Assembly: GCF_004217145.1 (NCBI RefSeq)
Contig: NZ_SHKR01000019.1
Span: 280,821-344,820, forward strand
Reading direction: 5' to 3'
Length of the DNA: 64,000 nucleotides
DNA from: Kribbella rubisoli
GTDB taxonomy: Bacteria > Actinomycetota > Actinomycetes > Propionibacteriales > Kribbellaceae
Shown: positions 16,756 to 26,200 of the stretch, piece by piece
Position numbering within the stretch: position 1 is the first letter of the stretch
Layout: the number at the start of each line of letters is the position of its first letter
Program-made: the position numbers and the translations under genes
Notes under the pieces: model-generated
What the model saw: only the letters and a program-made list of their open reading frames with translations
What the model was told of the DNA's origin: nothing
The model's database searches: none

Positions 16756-17967
16756 TCAGTCACCCAGGACCCAGACGTCGTCACGCAGGAGGACGACCGG
16801 ACCGTCGGGTGTCGTGGCGGTGATCGTCAGACCGTCGCCGCCGACCACGACGTCGGTGTGGACGGTCGCGTTGTTGAGCCCCAGCTCGGCTCGCTCGTCG
16901 GGCGTCAACTGCATGCCGTCGGCAACGGCGAATGGGAAGCTCTGTCCCCAGGCGATGTGGCTACCGGCGTTCTCGTCGAACAAGGTGTTGTGGAAGACAA
17001 TGCCCGCCTGCGCAACCTTCGAATCCTTGTCGACCAGTGCGACCTCTCCGAGGCTGCGGGCGCCGGGGTCGACATCGAGCTGGGCCCGGACCAGGTCGGC
17101 ACCGGTCGTCGCATCCACGTCGGTGATCCGGCCGGCCTTGAAGGTGAGCTGCAGCCCTTCCACGAGTTGACCCGCGATGACGACCGGCTTGGTCACCCGC
17201 GCGACGCCGTCCGCACGCCGGCGGTCGGGGCTGGTGAAGACCTCTTCGGTCGGGATGTTCGGCAGGTACGCGATCCCCGCCGGATCCGTCACGGACCCAC
17301 CCGTCCAGCGACAGCCGGGCAGCAGGCCGACGGTCAGGTCGGTCCCTTCACCGGCGTAGTGGAGCTCGGTGATCTGCAGCTTGTCGAGGGCCGCACATCG
17401 CTCAGCCAGTACGGCGGAACGGTCGCGCCAGGCGGCCACCGGGTCTGCCTCGTCGAGCCGCATCGCCCGGGCCACCGCGTCCGAGAGCCGGTCGACGTCG
17501 GGTTCGCCGTACACCTGGGTGGCCCAGCCGGCGTTCGGCGCGGCGATCACGGTCCAGCGCCACCGTCCGCTCATGGCCGCCTGTTGCCGTGCGGCCATCT
17601 CCTGCTTCCGTACCGCGGCCACGCGGGCTGGATCGATCCCGGCGTACAGGCCCGAGTCCGGCGTACCGGTCAAGGCGATCGTTGCGATCCCCTCCTCCAC
17701 CCAGCCGCGGATGCGCTCCAGCGACCAGGGCCGGTCCGCCGACAACGTCTCGACGTCGGAGTGGACCAGGTCCGACCGGCGTACGAGCCCGTCGGACCAG
17801 AGCACCTCCACCCACCTCGCACCGGCGACGTACGCGCGCTCGGCGACTGCCCTGGCGATCTCGGCCTGGGCGATGTCGGCATTCACCACGACGCCTTGGC
17901 CCGGTTGCACGTTCACGCCGACCCGGACGACCAGATCTGCGAAACGCTCTAGCTGCTCGTTGTTCAC
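16756..17967 (-). CDS. M29-family metallo-aminopeptidase
   Basis: A 403-residue AmpS/AmpT-type aminopeptidase. Metal-binding segments are NIPTEEVFTSP (Glu pair), EVALVDKDSKV with LFDENAGSHIAWGQ, and NNATVHTDVVVGG (His-Thr-Asp) near the end. These co-catalytic metal enzymes remove N-terminal residues from peptides in the cytoplasm; there is no signal peptide. It starts MNNEQLERFADLVVRVGVNVQ, the normal family N-terminus. First gene of the unit with hisF and marR. Confidence 0.92.
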   Translation of the reverse strand: MNNEQLERFADLVVRVGVNVQPGQGVVVNADIAQAEIARAVAERAYVAGARWVEVLWSDGLVRRSDLVHSDVETLSADRPWSLERIRGWVEEGIATIALTGTPDSGLYAGIDPARVAAVRKQEMAARQQAAMSGRWRWTVIAAPNAGWATQVYGEPDVDRLSDAVARAMRLDEADPVAAWRDRSAVLAERCAALDKLQITELHYAGEGTDLTVGLLPGCRWTGGSVTDPAGIAYLPNIPTEEVFTSPDRRRADGVARVTKPVVIAGQLVEGLQLTFKAGRITDVDATTGADLVRAQLDVDPGARSLGEVALVDKDSKVAQAGIVFHNTLFDENAGSHIAWGQSFPFAVADGMQLTPDERAELGLNNATVHTDVVVGGDGLTITATTPDGPVVLLRDDVWVLGD

Positions 17968-18051
17968 TCTCGACTCCCACCCATCAGGAAATTAGTTGCA
18001 GTGACACTAGTGGCAATGTAACTATCGGCTCTCCAGATCGAGAGGACCGAC

Positions 18052-19263
18052 ATGCGCACCATGAAATACCTGACCGGCGGCGTGATTGCCATGGCTCTGA
18101 CCGCGGGAACGATGTTTGCCGCGCCGGCGCAAGCTCAGCGCCGGGACACGGCCTGGTCAGCCGCCTGGGCGAGCGCGATGCAAAGCCCTACAGCCGCGGA
18201 CGGCAATTGGAGCCAGGCCGGGTTCGACCATCAGACGATCCGGCAGACCGTCCGGCTCAGCACAGGCGGCCGAAGCCTGCGGATCCGCCTGTCCAACCTG
18301 TATGGCACCAAGCCACTCCAGGTCACCGGCATCTCGGTGGCCCAGACCGACGTCACCTTCCGCGGCAATCGCCGTACGACAATCGCCCCCGGCCGGACAG
18401 CGACGTCCGACGCCGTGCCGATCTCGACCGACGCCGGCGAGCAACTCGTGGTCTCGCTGTACGTCGACGGCGCGACCGGACCGGCGACCTTCCACGAGGA
18501 CGGGCTCACCGCCACATCCGCGATCGCCGGCAACCATCTGCACGACAACGCCCCCGGCACCGCGACCAGCCACGCCTTCTACTACCTCACCGGCGTCGAC
18601 GTAACCAGCACCGCAGGAACGATCGTCACCTACGGCGACTCGATCACCAACGGCCACAACTCCACCGTCGGCGCCGACCACCGGTACTCCGACGACCTCG
18701 CGCAGCGGCTCAGCAAGACGAAGCTCGGCGTAGCCAACGTCGGCATCAGCGGAAACCTCTTGCTGCACGAGTTGCCGTGCTTCGGCGAGGTCGGCGTGAC
18801 GAGGTTCCGGCGCGACGCACTCGAGCAGCCCGGCGTTCGCACGGTGATCGTCGAGGAAGGCGAGAACGACATCTGGGACAGCGAGTTCAACTTCGGCTGC
18901 GGTGTCACGCCCAGGGTCACAGCAGACCAGCTCATCGCCGGCTACCGCAGCATGATCGCCGCCGCGCACGCCCGCGGGGTGCGGATCATCGGCGGCACCA
19001 TCACCCCGTTCAAGGCCGACTACATGAACCCGGACGACTTCGCCCCCGCCGAGGCGATCCGGACACAGGCCAACCAGTGGATCCGGACCTCAGGTCAGTA
19101 CGACGCGGTCGCCGACTTCGCCCGGGCCGTCGGGGATCCGGCCGACCAGCAGCGGATCGACCCGGCCTTGGACTCCGGCGACCACCTGCACCCGAACGAC
19201 GCCGGGTACGCGGCGATGGCCGTGGTTGCGTCCGAAGCACTCTCCGGACGCAACCAGCGGTAA
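18052..19263 (+). CDS. Secreted SGNH/GDSL-type esterase
   Basis: A 403-residue exported hydrolase. The signal peptide (residues 1-32) ends in an AxA site before QRRDTAWS. An N-terminal beta-rich domain (about 35-185) precedes the SGNH domain. Block I is TYGDSITNG (nucleophile Ser), block III is EGENDIWD, and block V is DHLHPNDAG (Asp and His). It matches the actinobacterial GDSL lipase/rhamnogalacturonan-acetylesterase-like group; likely substrates are esterified polysaccharides or lipids. GAGAGGA sits 8 nt before the ATG. It ends one base before the leftward plsC stop. Confidence 0.85.
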   Translation: MRTMKYLTGGVIAMALTAGTMFAAPAQAQRRDTAWSAAWASAMQSPTAADGNWSQAGFDHQTIRQTVRLSTGGRSLRIRLSNLYGTKPLQVTGISVAQTDVTFRGNRRTTIAPGRTATSDAVPISTDAGEQLVVSLYVDGATGPATFHEDGLTATSAIAGNHLHDNAPGTATSHAFYYLTGVDVTSTAGTIVTYGDSITNGHNSTVGADHRYSDDLAQRLSKTKLGVANVGISGNLLLHELPCFGEVGVTRFRRDALEQPGVRTVIVEEGENDIWDSEFNFGCGVTPRVTADQLIAGYRSMIAAAHARGVRIIGGTITPFKADYMNPDDFAPAEAIRTQANQWIRTSGQYDAVADFARAVGDPADQQRIDPALDSGDHLHPNDAGYAAMAVVASEALSGRNQR

Positions 19264-20196
19264 CTACTTCCAGGCGCGGCGTCGGCCGTCGGTGGACTTC
19301 ATCGGCCGGGTCGTCTCCCAGACCCGGCGCCAGCGCGCTGCCGCGGGACCGGTCTGCGACGGGGAGGCGCCGATGGCTGCACGGCGGCGGGCCTCGTACC
19401 AGGTGGTGGACTCCTCGTCGAGGAGTGCCGAGACCGCGGCCGCGATCCGCGGCGCGAAGTCGCGGGGGCTCTCGCCCTCAGCGGCGTACAGCGGATCGCC
19501 GTACCGGACGTGCACCGCCGGGCGGCCCGGGACCGGCCAGCCGCGGCCGCGCGGCATCGCGGCGAACGAGCCCTTGATGCCGACCGGGATCACCGGCACG
19601 TCGTGCTCGACGGCGAGGTACGCCGCGCCCATCCGGAACCGCTGGATCCAGCCGTCCGGCGAGCGCGTCCCCTCCGGGAACACGACCACGTTCCAGCCGT
19701 CGGCGAGCAGGTCGCCCGGGGTCGAGCTCAGGTTGCCGCCGCGGCGCTCGATCGGGAACGTGTTGAACACGATCGCCGACCCGGCCGCCCGCCACCAGGT
19801 GTCGAAGAAGTAGTCGGCCGCCGCCGCGAACGCCGTCTTGCGGCGCATCGCGTCCGGCAGCGACAGCAGCAGCAACGGGGTGTCCAGGTGCGACGAGTGG
19901 TTCGCGACGATGATCGCCGGGCCGTCGAGCTTCAGCAGCGAGTCGAGTCCGCTGACCTGCGGGCTGACCTCGAAGTTCAGGACCGCGTTCAGCGGGCCCT
20001 TCTGGATCAGGTCGCGGACCGCGATCGCGGCCGGCGTCCGGGCCCACTTGGTCGGGAAGACCGTGGACTCCTTCGGGATCACGTACGGCTCGGCCGACCG
20101 CGGGACCTGCGGCCGCCGGCCCCACCGCCAGCCGCGCGCGACCTGCTTCACGTCACGCGCGGTGTCGCGGCCGAACTTCACCAGGCTGGTACCCAT
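19264..20196 (-). CDS. PlsC-like 1-acylglycerol-3-phosphate acyltransferase
   Basis: A 310-residue acyltransferase. The catalytic motif is NHSSHLD (HX4D, near residue 99), motif III is FPEGTRSPDGW, and the acceptor-binding motif is FPIERRGG. It lacks clear transmembrane helices and so is probably peripheral, using acyl-CoA or acyl-ACP to acylate a lysophosphatidate-like lipid. The first 70 residues, before the domain, are polar and of unknown role. It is the last gene of the priA-SDR/HAD-ADH-LarA-PlsC unit, overlapping the LarA-like stop by 1 nt (TGATG). Confidence 0.88.
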   Translation of the reverse strand: MGTSLVKFGRDTARDVKQVARGWRWGRRPQVPRSAEPYVIPKESTVFPTKWARTPAAIAVRDLIQKGPLNAVLNFEVSPQVSGLDSLLKLDGPAIIVANHSSHLDTPLLLLSLPDAMRRKTAFAAAADYFFDTWWRAAGSAIVFNTFPIERRGGNLSSTPGDLLADGWNVVVFPEGTRSPDGWIQRFRMGAAYLAVEHDVPVIPVGIKGSFAAMPRGRGWPVPGRPAVHVRYGDPLYAAEGESPRDFAPRIAAAVSALLDEESTTWYEARRRAAIGASPSQTGPAAARWRRVWETTRPMKSTDGRRRAWK

Positions 20197-21776
20197 CAGC
20201 GCACGTCCGCGAGCAGGTGCGGTGGGTTGTGCAGGTAGGTGATCGACGGCGACCGGCCGACCGAGTGGCTGACCATCTCGAGCGCGTCCTGCAGCGTCGA
20301 CGCGGACCGGAAGCCCATCCGCTCGACGGTCTTGCGGTTCGCGCCGACCCAGACGATGTCGCCGCAGTGGTCCAGCGCGTGCGAGATCCAGTACCACATG
20401 TAGAACGGGTGCACGCCGTGGTACGCGTACGACGTCCGGTACAGGTGGATGTACCACGGGTCCTCGGCGTACTGCTTCTCGAACTTCGCCTCGATCGTCG
20501 CCGGATCGGTGCTCTCGGCAAGCACTTCCTCGAAGAAGTCCACGTACGACGGGTGGTGCAGCTGGCTGAACTCGTAGTCGACCGGGTGGTACAGGATCAC
20601 CGCGCCGTCCTTGCGGACGATCGGGTTGCCCCGGTACGAGTTGAAGTAGTACCCGAGGCCCATGCAGGCCGCGAGGATCGGGTTCATCACCGAGTTCACG
20701 TTGTACGGGCCGATGAACGGCACGCCCATGATCGCGACATCGGACTGGCCCTGTACCTCGACCAGGTGCTGGCGGTGGACGTTCTCCAGCGTCTTGTCGT
20801 GCACCGGCTCGATCTTGCCGGCGTGCACCCCGGTCAGCCCGTAGTTCGAGCGGACGTCGGTGAAGATCTTGTGCCGCAGCTTGGCCGGCGCCGCGGCGAG
20901 CGCGCGCTTGGTGCCGAGCATCGAGGCCTGGTCCTTGATCGACCACTCCCACTCGCGCTTCTGCAGGAACTCCAGCGGCCCGCCGAAGATGTCGTTGTTC
21001 AGCGTGGTCTCGATCTGGAACACCTTGACGTGCTGGGTGAGGATCTCGCCCATCCGCCAGGCCGACTCGTGCATCTTCGACCGCTTGTGGTCCATGAACG
21101 ACCGCGAGTGGATCATCGTGTGGCTGTTGTGGTGGTGCTTCAGCGACTTGTACGACGCCAGCCCGATCGACGTCGACTTGTGGCCGCCGTCCATCGCCAC
21201 CAGGTTCACGTTCACGTAGACGAGCAGGTCCGACTCGGCGGCCCGCTTGGAGATCTCGACGTCCTCGCCGTGTCTGGTCTGACCCAGGTGGGTCAGGTTC
21301 GCACTGTCCTCGGCGTCGAAGTTGTAGAGCTTGCCGTCCGGGAAGAACGACCGGAACACCCGCTCGCCGACGATGTCGCGCAGCTCGTTCGGGGTGAGCC
21401 GGCGGTGCAGCGCGTTGGCCGAGATCAGCTCGACGTCGTCGACGCCGGCCTGCGCGGCCAGCTCGAGCACGGCCTCGATGATGCGCTGCCGGATGTCCGG
21501 CTTCTTCATCGGCGGCAGCGGGATCGAGATGTCGTCGAACGCGATCGTCAGCCGCATCCCGGCGCGCAGCAGCTCAGGCAGCGGCTCGGACTCGATCGGG
21601 TTGAGCAACGCGTTCTGGATCGCTTCGTCGACGTCCCGCACCGGCGGCAGCGCCTCCGGCGGGTACACCACCCGGGTGCCGAGCGGGAACCGCTCCAGCA
21701 GGAAGCCCTCACCGTTGTGCACGAGCAGCGGCGGGGTCCGGTCGTCCACCTCAAGCACAAAACCTGGCCGAGACAT
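20196..21776 (-). CDS. LarA-like protein (DUF2088, lactate racemase N-terminal domain)
   Basis: A 526-residue protein whose middle resembles the LarA/DUF2088 domain (RLTIAFDDISIPLPPM, then SDLLVYVNVNLVAMDGGHKS). LarA uses a nickel-pincer nucleotide attached to a Lys in a GG-K motif; the Lys in DGGHKSTSIG may be its equivalent. The protein is about 100 residues longer than LarA, and the His-rich KSLKHHHNSH segment and aromatic-rich C-terminal third (YRTSYAYHGVHPFYMWYW) are unlike it, so lactate is unlikely to be the substrate. No larB, larC or larE is seen here. GAGAGG precedes the ATG. It lies between an alcohol dehydrogenase and PlsC. Confidence 0.75.
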   Translation of the reverse strand: MSRPGFVLEVDDRTPPLLVHNGEGFLLERFPLGTRVVYPPEALPPVRDVDEAIQNALLNPIESEPLPELLRAGMRLTIAFDDISIPLPPMKKPDIRQRIIEAVLELAAQAGVDDVELISANALHRRLTPNELRDIVGERVFRSFFPDGKLYNFDAEDSANLTHLGQTRHGEDVEISKRAAESDLLVYVNVNLVAMDGGHKSTSIGLASYKSLKHHHNSHTMIHSRSFMDHKRSKMHESAWRMGEILTQHVKVFQIETTLNNDIFGGPLEFLQKREWEWSIKDQASMLGTKRALAAAPAKLRHKIFTDVRSNYGLTGVHAGKIEPVHDKTLENVHRQHLVEVQGQSDVAIMGVPFIGPYNVNSVMNPILAACMGLGYYFNSYRGNPIVRKDGAVILYHPVDYEFSQLHHPSYVDFFEEVLAESTDPATIEAKFEKQYAEDPWYIHLYRTSYAYHGVHPFYMWYWISHALDHCGDIVWVGANRKTVERMGFRSASTLQDALEMVSHSVGRSPSITYLHNPPHLLADVR

Positions 21777-21809
21777 GTCAGAACCTCTCTCGTCGTACGT
21801 TCAGCGCCC

Positions 21810-23009
21810 TCATGAGGCCCTCACATCGAAAGCAACCTTGACTGTTCCCAGTCGGCCGGCGGAGTGCGCGTGGTCGAGCGCCTCACGCCAGCGGTACAGC
21901 GGGTACCGCGCACCGACGATCCCGTCCAGTGGGGCACGTCCGGCCAGCTCCAGCGCGGTCTCGAACGCCGGGCGGCCGTTCGGCTCCTCCCGCGCGGACG
22001 CGTAGGTGCCGGTGACCTCCAGCTCGCGGAACCACACCGGCGACAGGTCGGCGCCGCTGGCCGGCATCCCGGACAGCACCACCCGGCCGCCTGCCTTGGT
22101 GACCCGCAGGACCGTGTCGATCGAGTCCTTGCTGCCGACCGCGTCGACCGCGACGTCCACACCGCCGAGCAGGAACTCGCCCGCGCCGAAGTCCGGCTTG
22201 AGCCGGAACGCACCGGTCGATCGCCGTACGCCGCGGAACACCTCGTCGGGCGCGACCACATCGCTGGCGCCGAACGCCCGCGCCAGTTCACGCTGCTTGG
22301 GGTGCTTGGCGACCACGGTGATCCGGCCGGCCTGCGTCAGCTCGCGCAGCGCGAGCGTGGCGAACAGCCCGACCGCACCGGCGCCGCTGACGAGCACCGA
22401 CTGACCCGGCTGGACCTTGGCCCGGAGCGCGGCATGCACCGCACCGGACAGCGGCTCCACCAGGACGGCGCGCTCGTCGGACAGTCCGTCCGGTACGGCG
22501 TACAGCTGGCTGCGGTGGGCGACCAGCAGGTTGCCCCAGCCGCCGCCGGTGTCCTGGCAGAACCCGGTCTGCAGACCCGGCGCGACGTGCCCGACCGTGA
22601 TCCGGTCGCACCGGTTGGTGTTGCCGGTCACGCAGTTCTCGCACAGCTCGACGCCGCGCGCTGCGCAGGTGAGCACGGAGTCCATCACGACCCGGGTGCC
22701 CTTCGGCAGGTCCTCGCAGTCGTCGAGCAGCTCGCCGACGATCTCGTGACCGGGCACGAACGGCATCGACACCACGGCGGAGAAGTACAGCTTGGTCGAA
22801 CCGGTCACCATGCCCAGGTCCGAGCCGCAGATACCGGACAGGATCGGCCGGATCCGCGCCCAGCCCGGCCGCTCGGCCTTCGGCTCGTTGATCGTGACGA
22901 GGCGCAGCGGTGCGGCCGGTCCGGTCAGGATGCCGGGGATACGGCCGCCGACCGCCTTGGCCGCCAGGAACTTGGCCGGCGACCGGTACATCTCGAGAGC
23001 GAGCATCAT
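21810..23009 (-). CDS. Zinc-dependent medium-chain alcohol dehydrogenase
   Basis: A 399-residue MDR enzyme. Catalytic zinc residues are in GICGSDLG and PGHEIVGE, and structural-zinc cysteines in LTCAARGVELCENCVTGNTNRC. The NAD(P) Rossmann motif is SGAGAVGLFATLAL. It would oxidise or reduce an alcohol or polyol with NAD(P). The tandem ATGATG start at 23009 overlaps the stop of the upstream SDR/HAD gene. The N-terminal 30 residues before the GroES-like fold are longer than usual. The substrate is presumably linked to the lipid-type neighbours, by inference. Confidence 0.88.
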   Translation of the reverse strand: MMLALEMYRSPAKFLAAKAVGGRIPGILTGPAAPLRLVTINEPKAERPGWARIRPILSGICGSDLGMVTGSTKLYFSAVVSMPFVPGHEIVGELLDDCEDLPKGTRVVMDSVLTCAARGVELCENCVTGNTNRCDRITVGHVAPGLQTGFCQDTGGGWGNLLVAHRSQLYAVPDGLSDERAVLVEPLSGAVHAALRAKVQPGQSVLVSGAGAVGLFATLALRELTQAGRITVVAKHPKQRELARAFGASDVVAPDEVFRGVRRSTGAFRLKPDFGAGEFLLGGVDVAVDAVGSKDSIDTVLRVTKAGGRVVLSGMPASGADLSPVWFRELEVTGTYASAREEPNGRPAFETALELAGRAPLDGIVGARYPLYRWREALDHAHSAGRLGTVKVAFDVRAS

Positions 23010-25309
23010 CGAACGTTCACCCCAGGGAGCTCCAGACGGGACGACGTGGACGGGGTCTTCCAGTCGACGATCTGCCAGCGCGCGGCCCGGGCAGCCCGGA
23101 ACAGCGACACGTCCGGCGAGACGGCGACCGGATTGCCGACGGTCTCCAGCATCGGCAGGTCCGAGTGGCTGTCGGCGTAGGCGTACGACTTGGACAGGTC
23201 GATGTTGGTCGTCCGGGCGTGGTGCTTGATCCACGCGGCCCGGGACTCACCGACCAGCGGCGGCCCGGACAGGAAGCCGGTGCAGCGACCGCGGTCGTCG
23301 ACCGCCAGCTCGGCCGCGACGATCTCGTCGAACAGCGGCTCCAGCGGGCGGGTCAGCGGGCGGACCGCGCCGGTGATCAGGATCGTCTTGTGCCCGGCGG
23401 CGCGGTGCTCACGGATCCGTCGTACGGCGGCGCCGCTCAGCCGTTCCAGCACGTGCTCGGCGAGGATCTCGTCGACGATCTGGTTCAGCTCCTCCAGATC
23501 GGCACCGGCGTACCGGCGGTAGATCGTCCGGAGGAACGTGCCGCGGTCCTTGCGCTCGGCCGCGATCAGCTTCGGGAGCTTGCGCAGCATCGCGCCGATC
23601 TCGCCGACCCGCTGCGGGCCGTCCAGCTCGGGCAGCCGCATCCACAGGTACGTCTCGATCACGTTCGAGGACAGCAGCGTGCCGTCCATGTCGAACGCCG
23701 CGATCACCTTGGACTCCGAGGAAGGCTCGACCTTCTTCAGTACGCCGGCGGACTCGGCGAGCGCCTTGTTCCGCTTCTTGCGGACGACGTCCAGCCGGCG
23801 CATCGACTCCGTGACGCTCGGGCAGTGCAGCTCCTGCAGGTAGTACTGCCAGTCCACGATCGAGGTGTCGCACCAGAACTTCTCCCGGTCGTCACCCTCG
23901 AGCGCGTTGTGCAGCGCCAGCACGTTGTCGTCGATGAACTGCAGTTCGGCCTGCGCGTACTCGGAGTACAGATCCATGTAGCGGCGGAGGAAGTCGAGCC
24001 GGCGCTTCTGCACGTCGAGCTCGCGCGCGTACTTGCGGACGCGTTCGCTCCGCGGCACGGTCGTGATGATCTTGTCGGCGATCTTGTGGGCCTTCTCGCC
24101 GTACCGGAGCATGCTCTCGACCGAGTCGCCGCCGGGGAACTTCCAGACCGGGAGCCGGACCGCGCCACGCTCACCGAGGTCGAACGGGTGCTTGGAGAAG
24201 TACGCGCGGACGCCGGCGTACAACTGCTCGAAGGTCAACGGGTTCCGGGCGCCGGAGCTGACGTGGTAGTACTCCGGCTTGCTCAGCTCGGGCTCGGTCG
24301 CCATCACCGCGCAGATCGCGCCGACCACGTGGTCGACCGGGATGATCTCGACGACGGAGTCAGGGCTGGCCGGGAACTCCGGCAGCTCACCGCGGCCGTA
24401 GGCCAGGATCAGCGGCTCGGCCATCTTGAAGCCTTCGATCCAGCCCGGGTGCGGCGACTGCAGCGCGGACTCGATGATGGCCGGCCGGACGATCGACGTC
24501 GGCAGCTTGCCGGCGAACTCCTCGACCACGCGCTCGCCGAGCGCCTTGGTGAAGGTGTAGCAGTCGGTCCAGCCGAGGCTGCGGGCGCGCTCCGTGCCGG
24601 TCTCGACCAGCTTCTTCGCGACCCACTCGGTCCGGCGGCGCTCGGTGTCGGCCGCCGCGGTCAGGTGACCGGCGCGGCGGTGCAGCTTCTCGGCCTCCTT
24701 GCGGAACCTGGCCAGCATCGGCGCGGACCGGGACTGCTCCTCGATCCGGGCCTTCATCGCCATCCCGGCCTCGGCCTCGGTCCGCCAGTCGACGGCGTGC
24801 TCAACCGGCGCCTCCGGGATCGCGCCCCGCCGGCGGCCCGCGGTGTAAGCGGTGGAGATGTGCACGTAGTGGATCCGGCGATCGGTCCCCTGCCGGCTCT
24901 CGTCGATCCGCTCGAGCAGGCTCTTGGTGCCGAGCACGTTGGTCGTGAACGCCTCGTGGATCGGCGGGTCGAAGCTGACGTCGCCGGCGCAGTGCACGAC
25001 GATGTCGAGATCTGTCGGCAGCTCCGGTACGTCGGACAGGTCGCCGTCGATGACATGGATCCGGGCCGCGCACAGCGCTTCGGCGTCGGCGTACTGCGTG
25101 CCCTCGCCGTAGAACGGCTTGAAGATGTCCTTGCGGAGCATCTGCGCCATCCGGTCGGCGCCGGACAGCGAGCCCTTCGGCCGGATGATCGCGGCCACGG
25201 TGGTGCCCGGCAGCTCGCCGATGATCCGGTGCAGCAGCGCCTCACCGACGAATCCGGTGACGCCGGTGACAAGGACCTTCTTGTCCTTGAGCTTGTCGGC
25301 CAGACTCAC
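23006..25309 (-). CDS. Fusion of fatty-acyl-CoA-reductase-like SDR and HAD-IB phosphatase
   Basis: A 767-residue two-domain protein. Residues 1-380 are an extended SDR of the NAD_binding_4/male-sterility type that reduces acyl thioesters in fatty acyl-CoA reductases: TGVTGFVGEALL (cofactor loop), HISTAYTAG, and a Tyr-Lys pair in CYTFTKALGE. A basic helical linker follows (about 380-530). Residues 540-745 are a HAD-IB phosphatase: AAFDMDGTLLSSN (nucleophile Asp), LITGAVRPLT and YADSHSDLPML. The GTG start at 25309 has GGAGG 6 nt upstream and overlaps the priA stop (GTGA). A fusion reducing an acyl group and removing a phosphate is consistent with dedicated lipid synthesis. Confidence 0.85.
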   Translation of the reverse strand: MSLADKLKDKKVLVTGVTGFVGEALLHRIIGELPGTTVAAIIRPKGSLSGADRMAQMLRKDIFKPFYGEGTQYADAEALCAARIHVIDGDLSDVPELPTDLDIVVHCAGDVSFDPPIHEAFTTNVLGTKSLLERIDESRQGTDRRIHYVHISTAYTAGRRRGAIPEAPVEHAVDWRTEAEAGMAMKARIEEQSRSAPMLARFRKEAEKLHRRAGHLTAAADTERRRTEWVAKKLVETGTERARSLGWTDCYTFTKALGERVVEEFAGKLPTSIVRPAIIESALQSPHPGWIEGFKMAEPLILAYGRGELPEFPASPDSVVEIIPVDHVVGAICAVMATEPELSKPEYYHVSSGARNPLTFEQLYAGVRAYFSKHPFDLGERGAVRLPVWKFPGGDSVESMLRYGEKAHKIADKIITTVPRSERVRKYARELDVQKRRLDFLRRYMDLYSEYAQAELQFIDDNVLALHNALEGDDREKFWCDTSIVDWQYYLQELHCPSVTESMRRLDVVRKKRNKALAESAGVLKKVEPSSESKVIAAFDMDGTLLSSNVIETYLWMRLPELDGPQRVGEIGAMLRKLPKLIAAERKDRGTFLRTIYRRYAGADLEELNQIVDEILAEHVLERLSGAAVRRIREHRAAGHKTILITGAVRPLTRPLEPLFDEIVAAELAVDDRGRCTGFLSGPPLVGESRAAWIKHHARTTNIDLSKSYAYADSHSDLPMLETVGNPVAVSPDVSLFRAARAARWQIVDWKTPSTSSRLELPGVNVR

Positions 25310-26079
25310 TTGTCGCCTCCACGCGTGAGCTCGAGTGCCTCGGTCAGGGTGAACGCGCCGGCGTACAGGGCCTTGCCGACGATCACGCCTTCGACGCCGT
25401 CCGGCACCAGCGTGCTCAGAGCCCTGAGGTCGTCGAGGCTCGAGACGCCGCCGGACGCGATGATCGGCTTGTCGGTGCGCGCACACAGGTCGCGGTACAG
25501 ATCCAGGTTCGGGCCCTGGAGCATGCCGTCCTTGGTGACGTCGGTGACCACGTAGCGCTCGCAGCCGGCCGCTTCCAGCCGCTCGAGCACCTCGTAGAGG
25601 TCGCCGCCTTCCTTGGTCCAGCCGCGGGCGGCCAGCGTGCGGCCGCGGACGTCGAGCCCGATCGCGATCCGGTCGCCGTACTGCCCGATGATCCGGTCGC
25701 ACCACTCCGGGTCCTCGAGTGCGGCGGTGCCGATGTTTACCCGACGGGCACCGGTGGCGAGCGCGGCTTCCAGGGAGTCGTCGTCGCGGATGCCGCCGGA
25801 CAGCTCGACCTGGACGTCCAGCTTGCCGGTCACCTCGGCGAGCAGTTCGCGGTTGCTGCCGCGGCCGAACGCCGCGTCCAGGTCGACCAGGTGGATCCAC
25901 TCCGCGCCCGCGTCCTGCCAGGCCATCGCGGCAGCCAGCGGATCGCCGTACGACGTCTCACTCCCGGCCTCGCCCTGCACGAGCCGAACCGCCTGCCCGT
26001 CCGCCACATCGACGGCAGGCAGCAGCACCAAATGGCCTGACCGGGGCGGTGGGGTGGAAGATGAGTCTGACACCGACAT
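25306..26079 (-). CDS. priA: Bifunctional phosphoribosyl isomerase PriA (HisA/TrpF)
   Basis: A 257-residue (beta/alpha)8 barrel. In actinobacteria this protein isomerises both ProFAR (histidine) and PRA (tryptophan), replacing a separate trpF. The catalytic Asp is in LLPAVDVADGQAVRL and the second in YVVTDVTKDGMLQGPN. Phosphate loops SGGIRDDDS and ASGGVSS are present. About 10 residues precede the usual start; ATG at 26079 is the best available, with no strong ribosome site. It leads the five-gene unit and so is translationally coupled to lipid-type genes instead of hisF. Confidence 0.93.
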   Translation of the reverse strand: MSVSDSSSTPPPRSGHLVLLPAVDVADGQAVRLVQGEAGSETSYGDPLAAAMAWQDAGAEWIHLVDLDAAFGRGSNRELLAEVTGKLDVQVELSGGIRDDDSLEAALATGARRVNIGTAALEDPEWCDRIIGQYGDRIAIGLDVRGRTLAARGWTKEGGDLYEVLERLEAAGCERYVVTDVTKDGMLQGPNLDLYRDLCARTDKPIIASGGVSSLDDLRALSTLVPDGVEGVIVGKALYAGAFTLTEALELTRGGDK

Positions 26080-26200
26080 GGCCCACACCCTAGAGGGCCT
26101 TCCTGAAGGATCCGTAACCCGGACGCCCGCTGAGTCGTTCATATCCGATCTGTCTCAGCAATACCAGCTGTATTAGTGGTCCTATCATTACGCTGGTCTG

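Noticed and set aside
15892..17952. Plus-strand open frame of about 686 codons opposite hisF and the aminopeptidase
   Set aside because: Both minus-strand genes have catalytic motifs and correct lengths; the plus frame has none.
22910..25555. Very long plus-strand open frame (about 880 codons) opposite the SDR/HAD gene
   Set aside because: It is antisense to a protein with clear motifs and is rich in Arg, Asp, Val and Gly, as expected when the opposite strand has high third-position GC.
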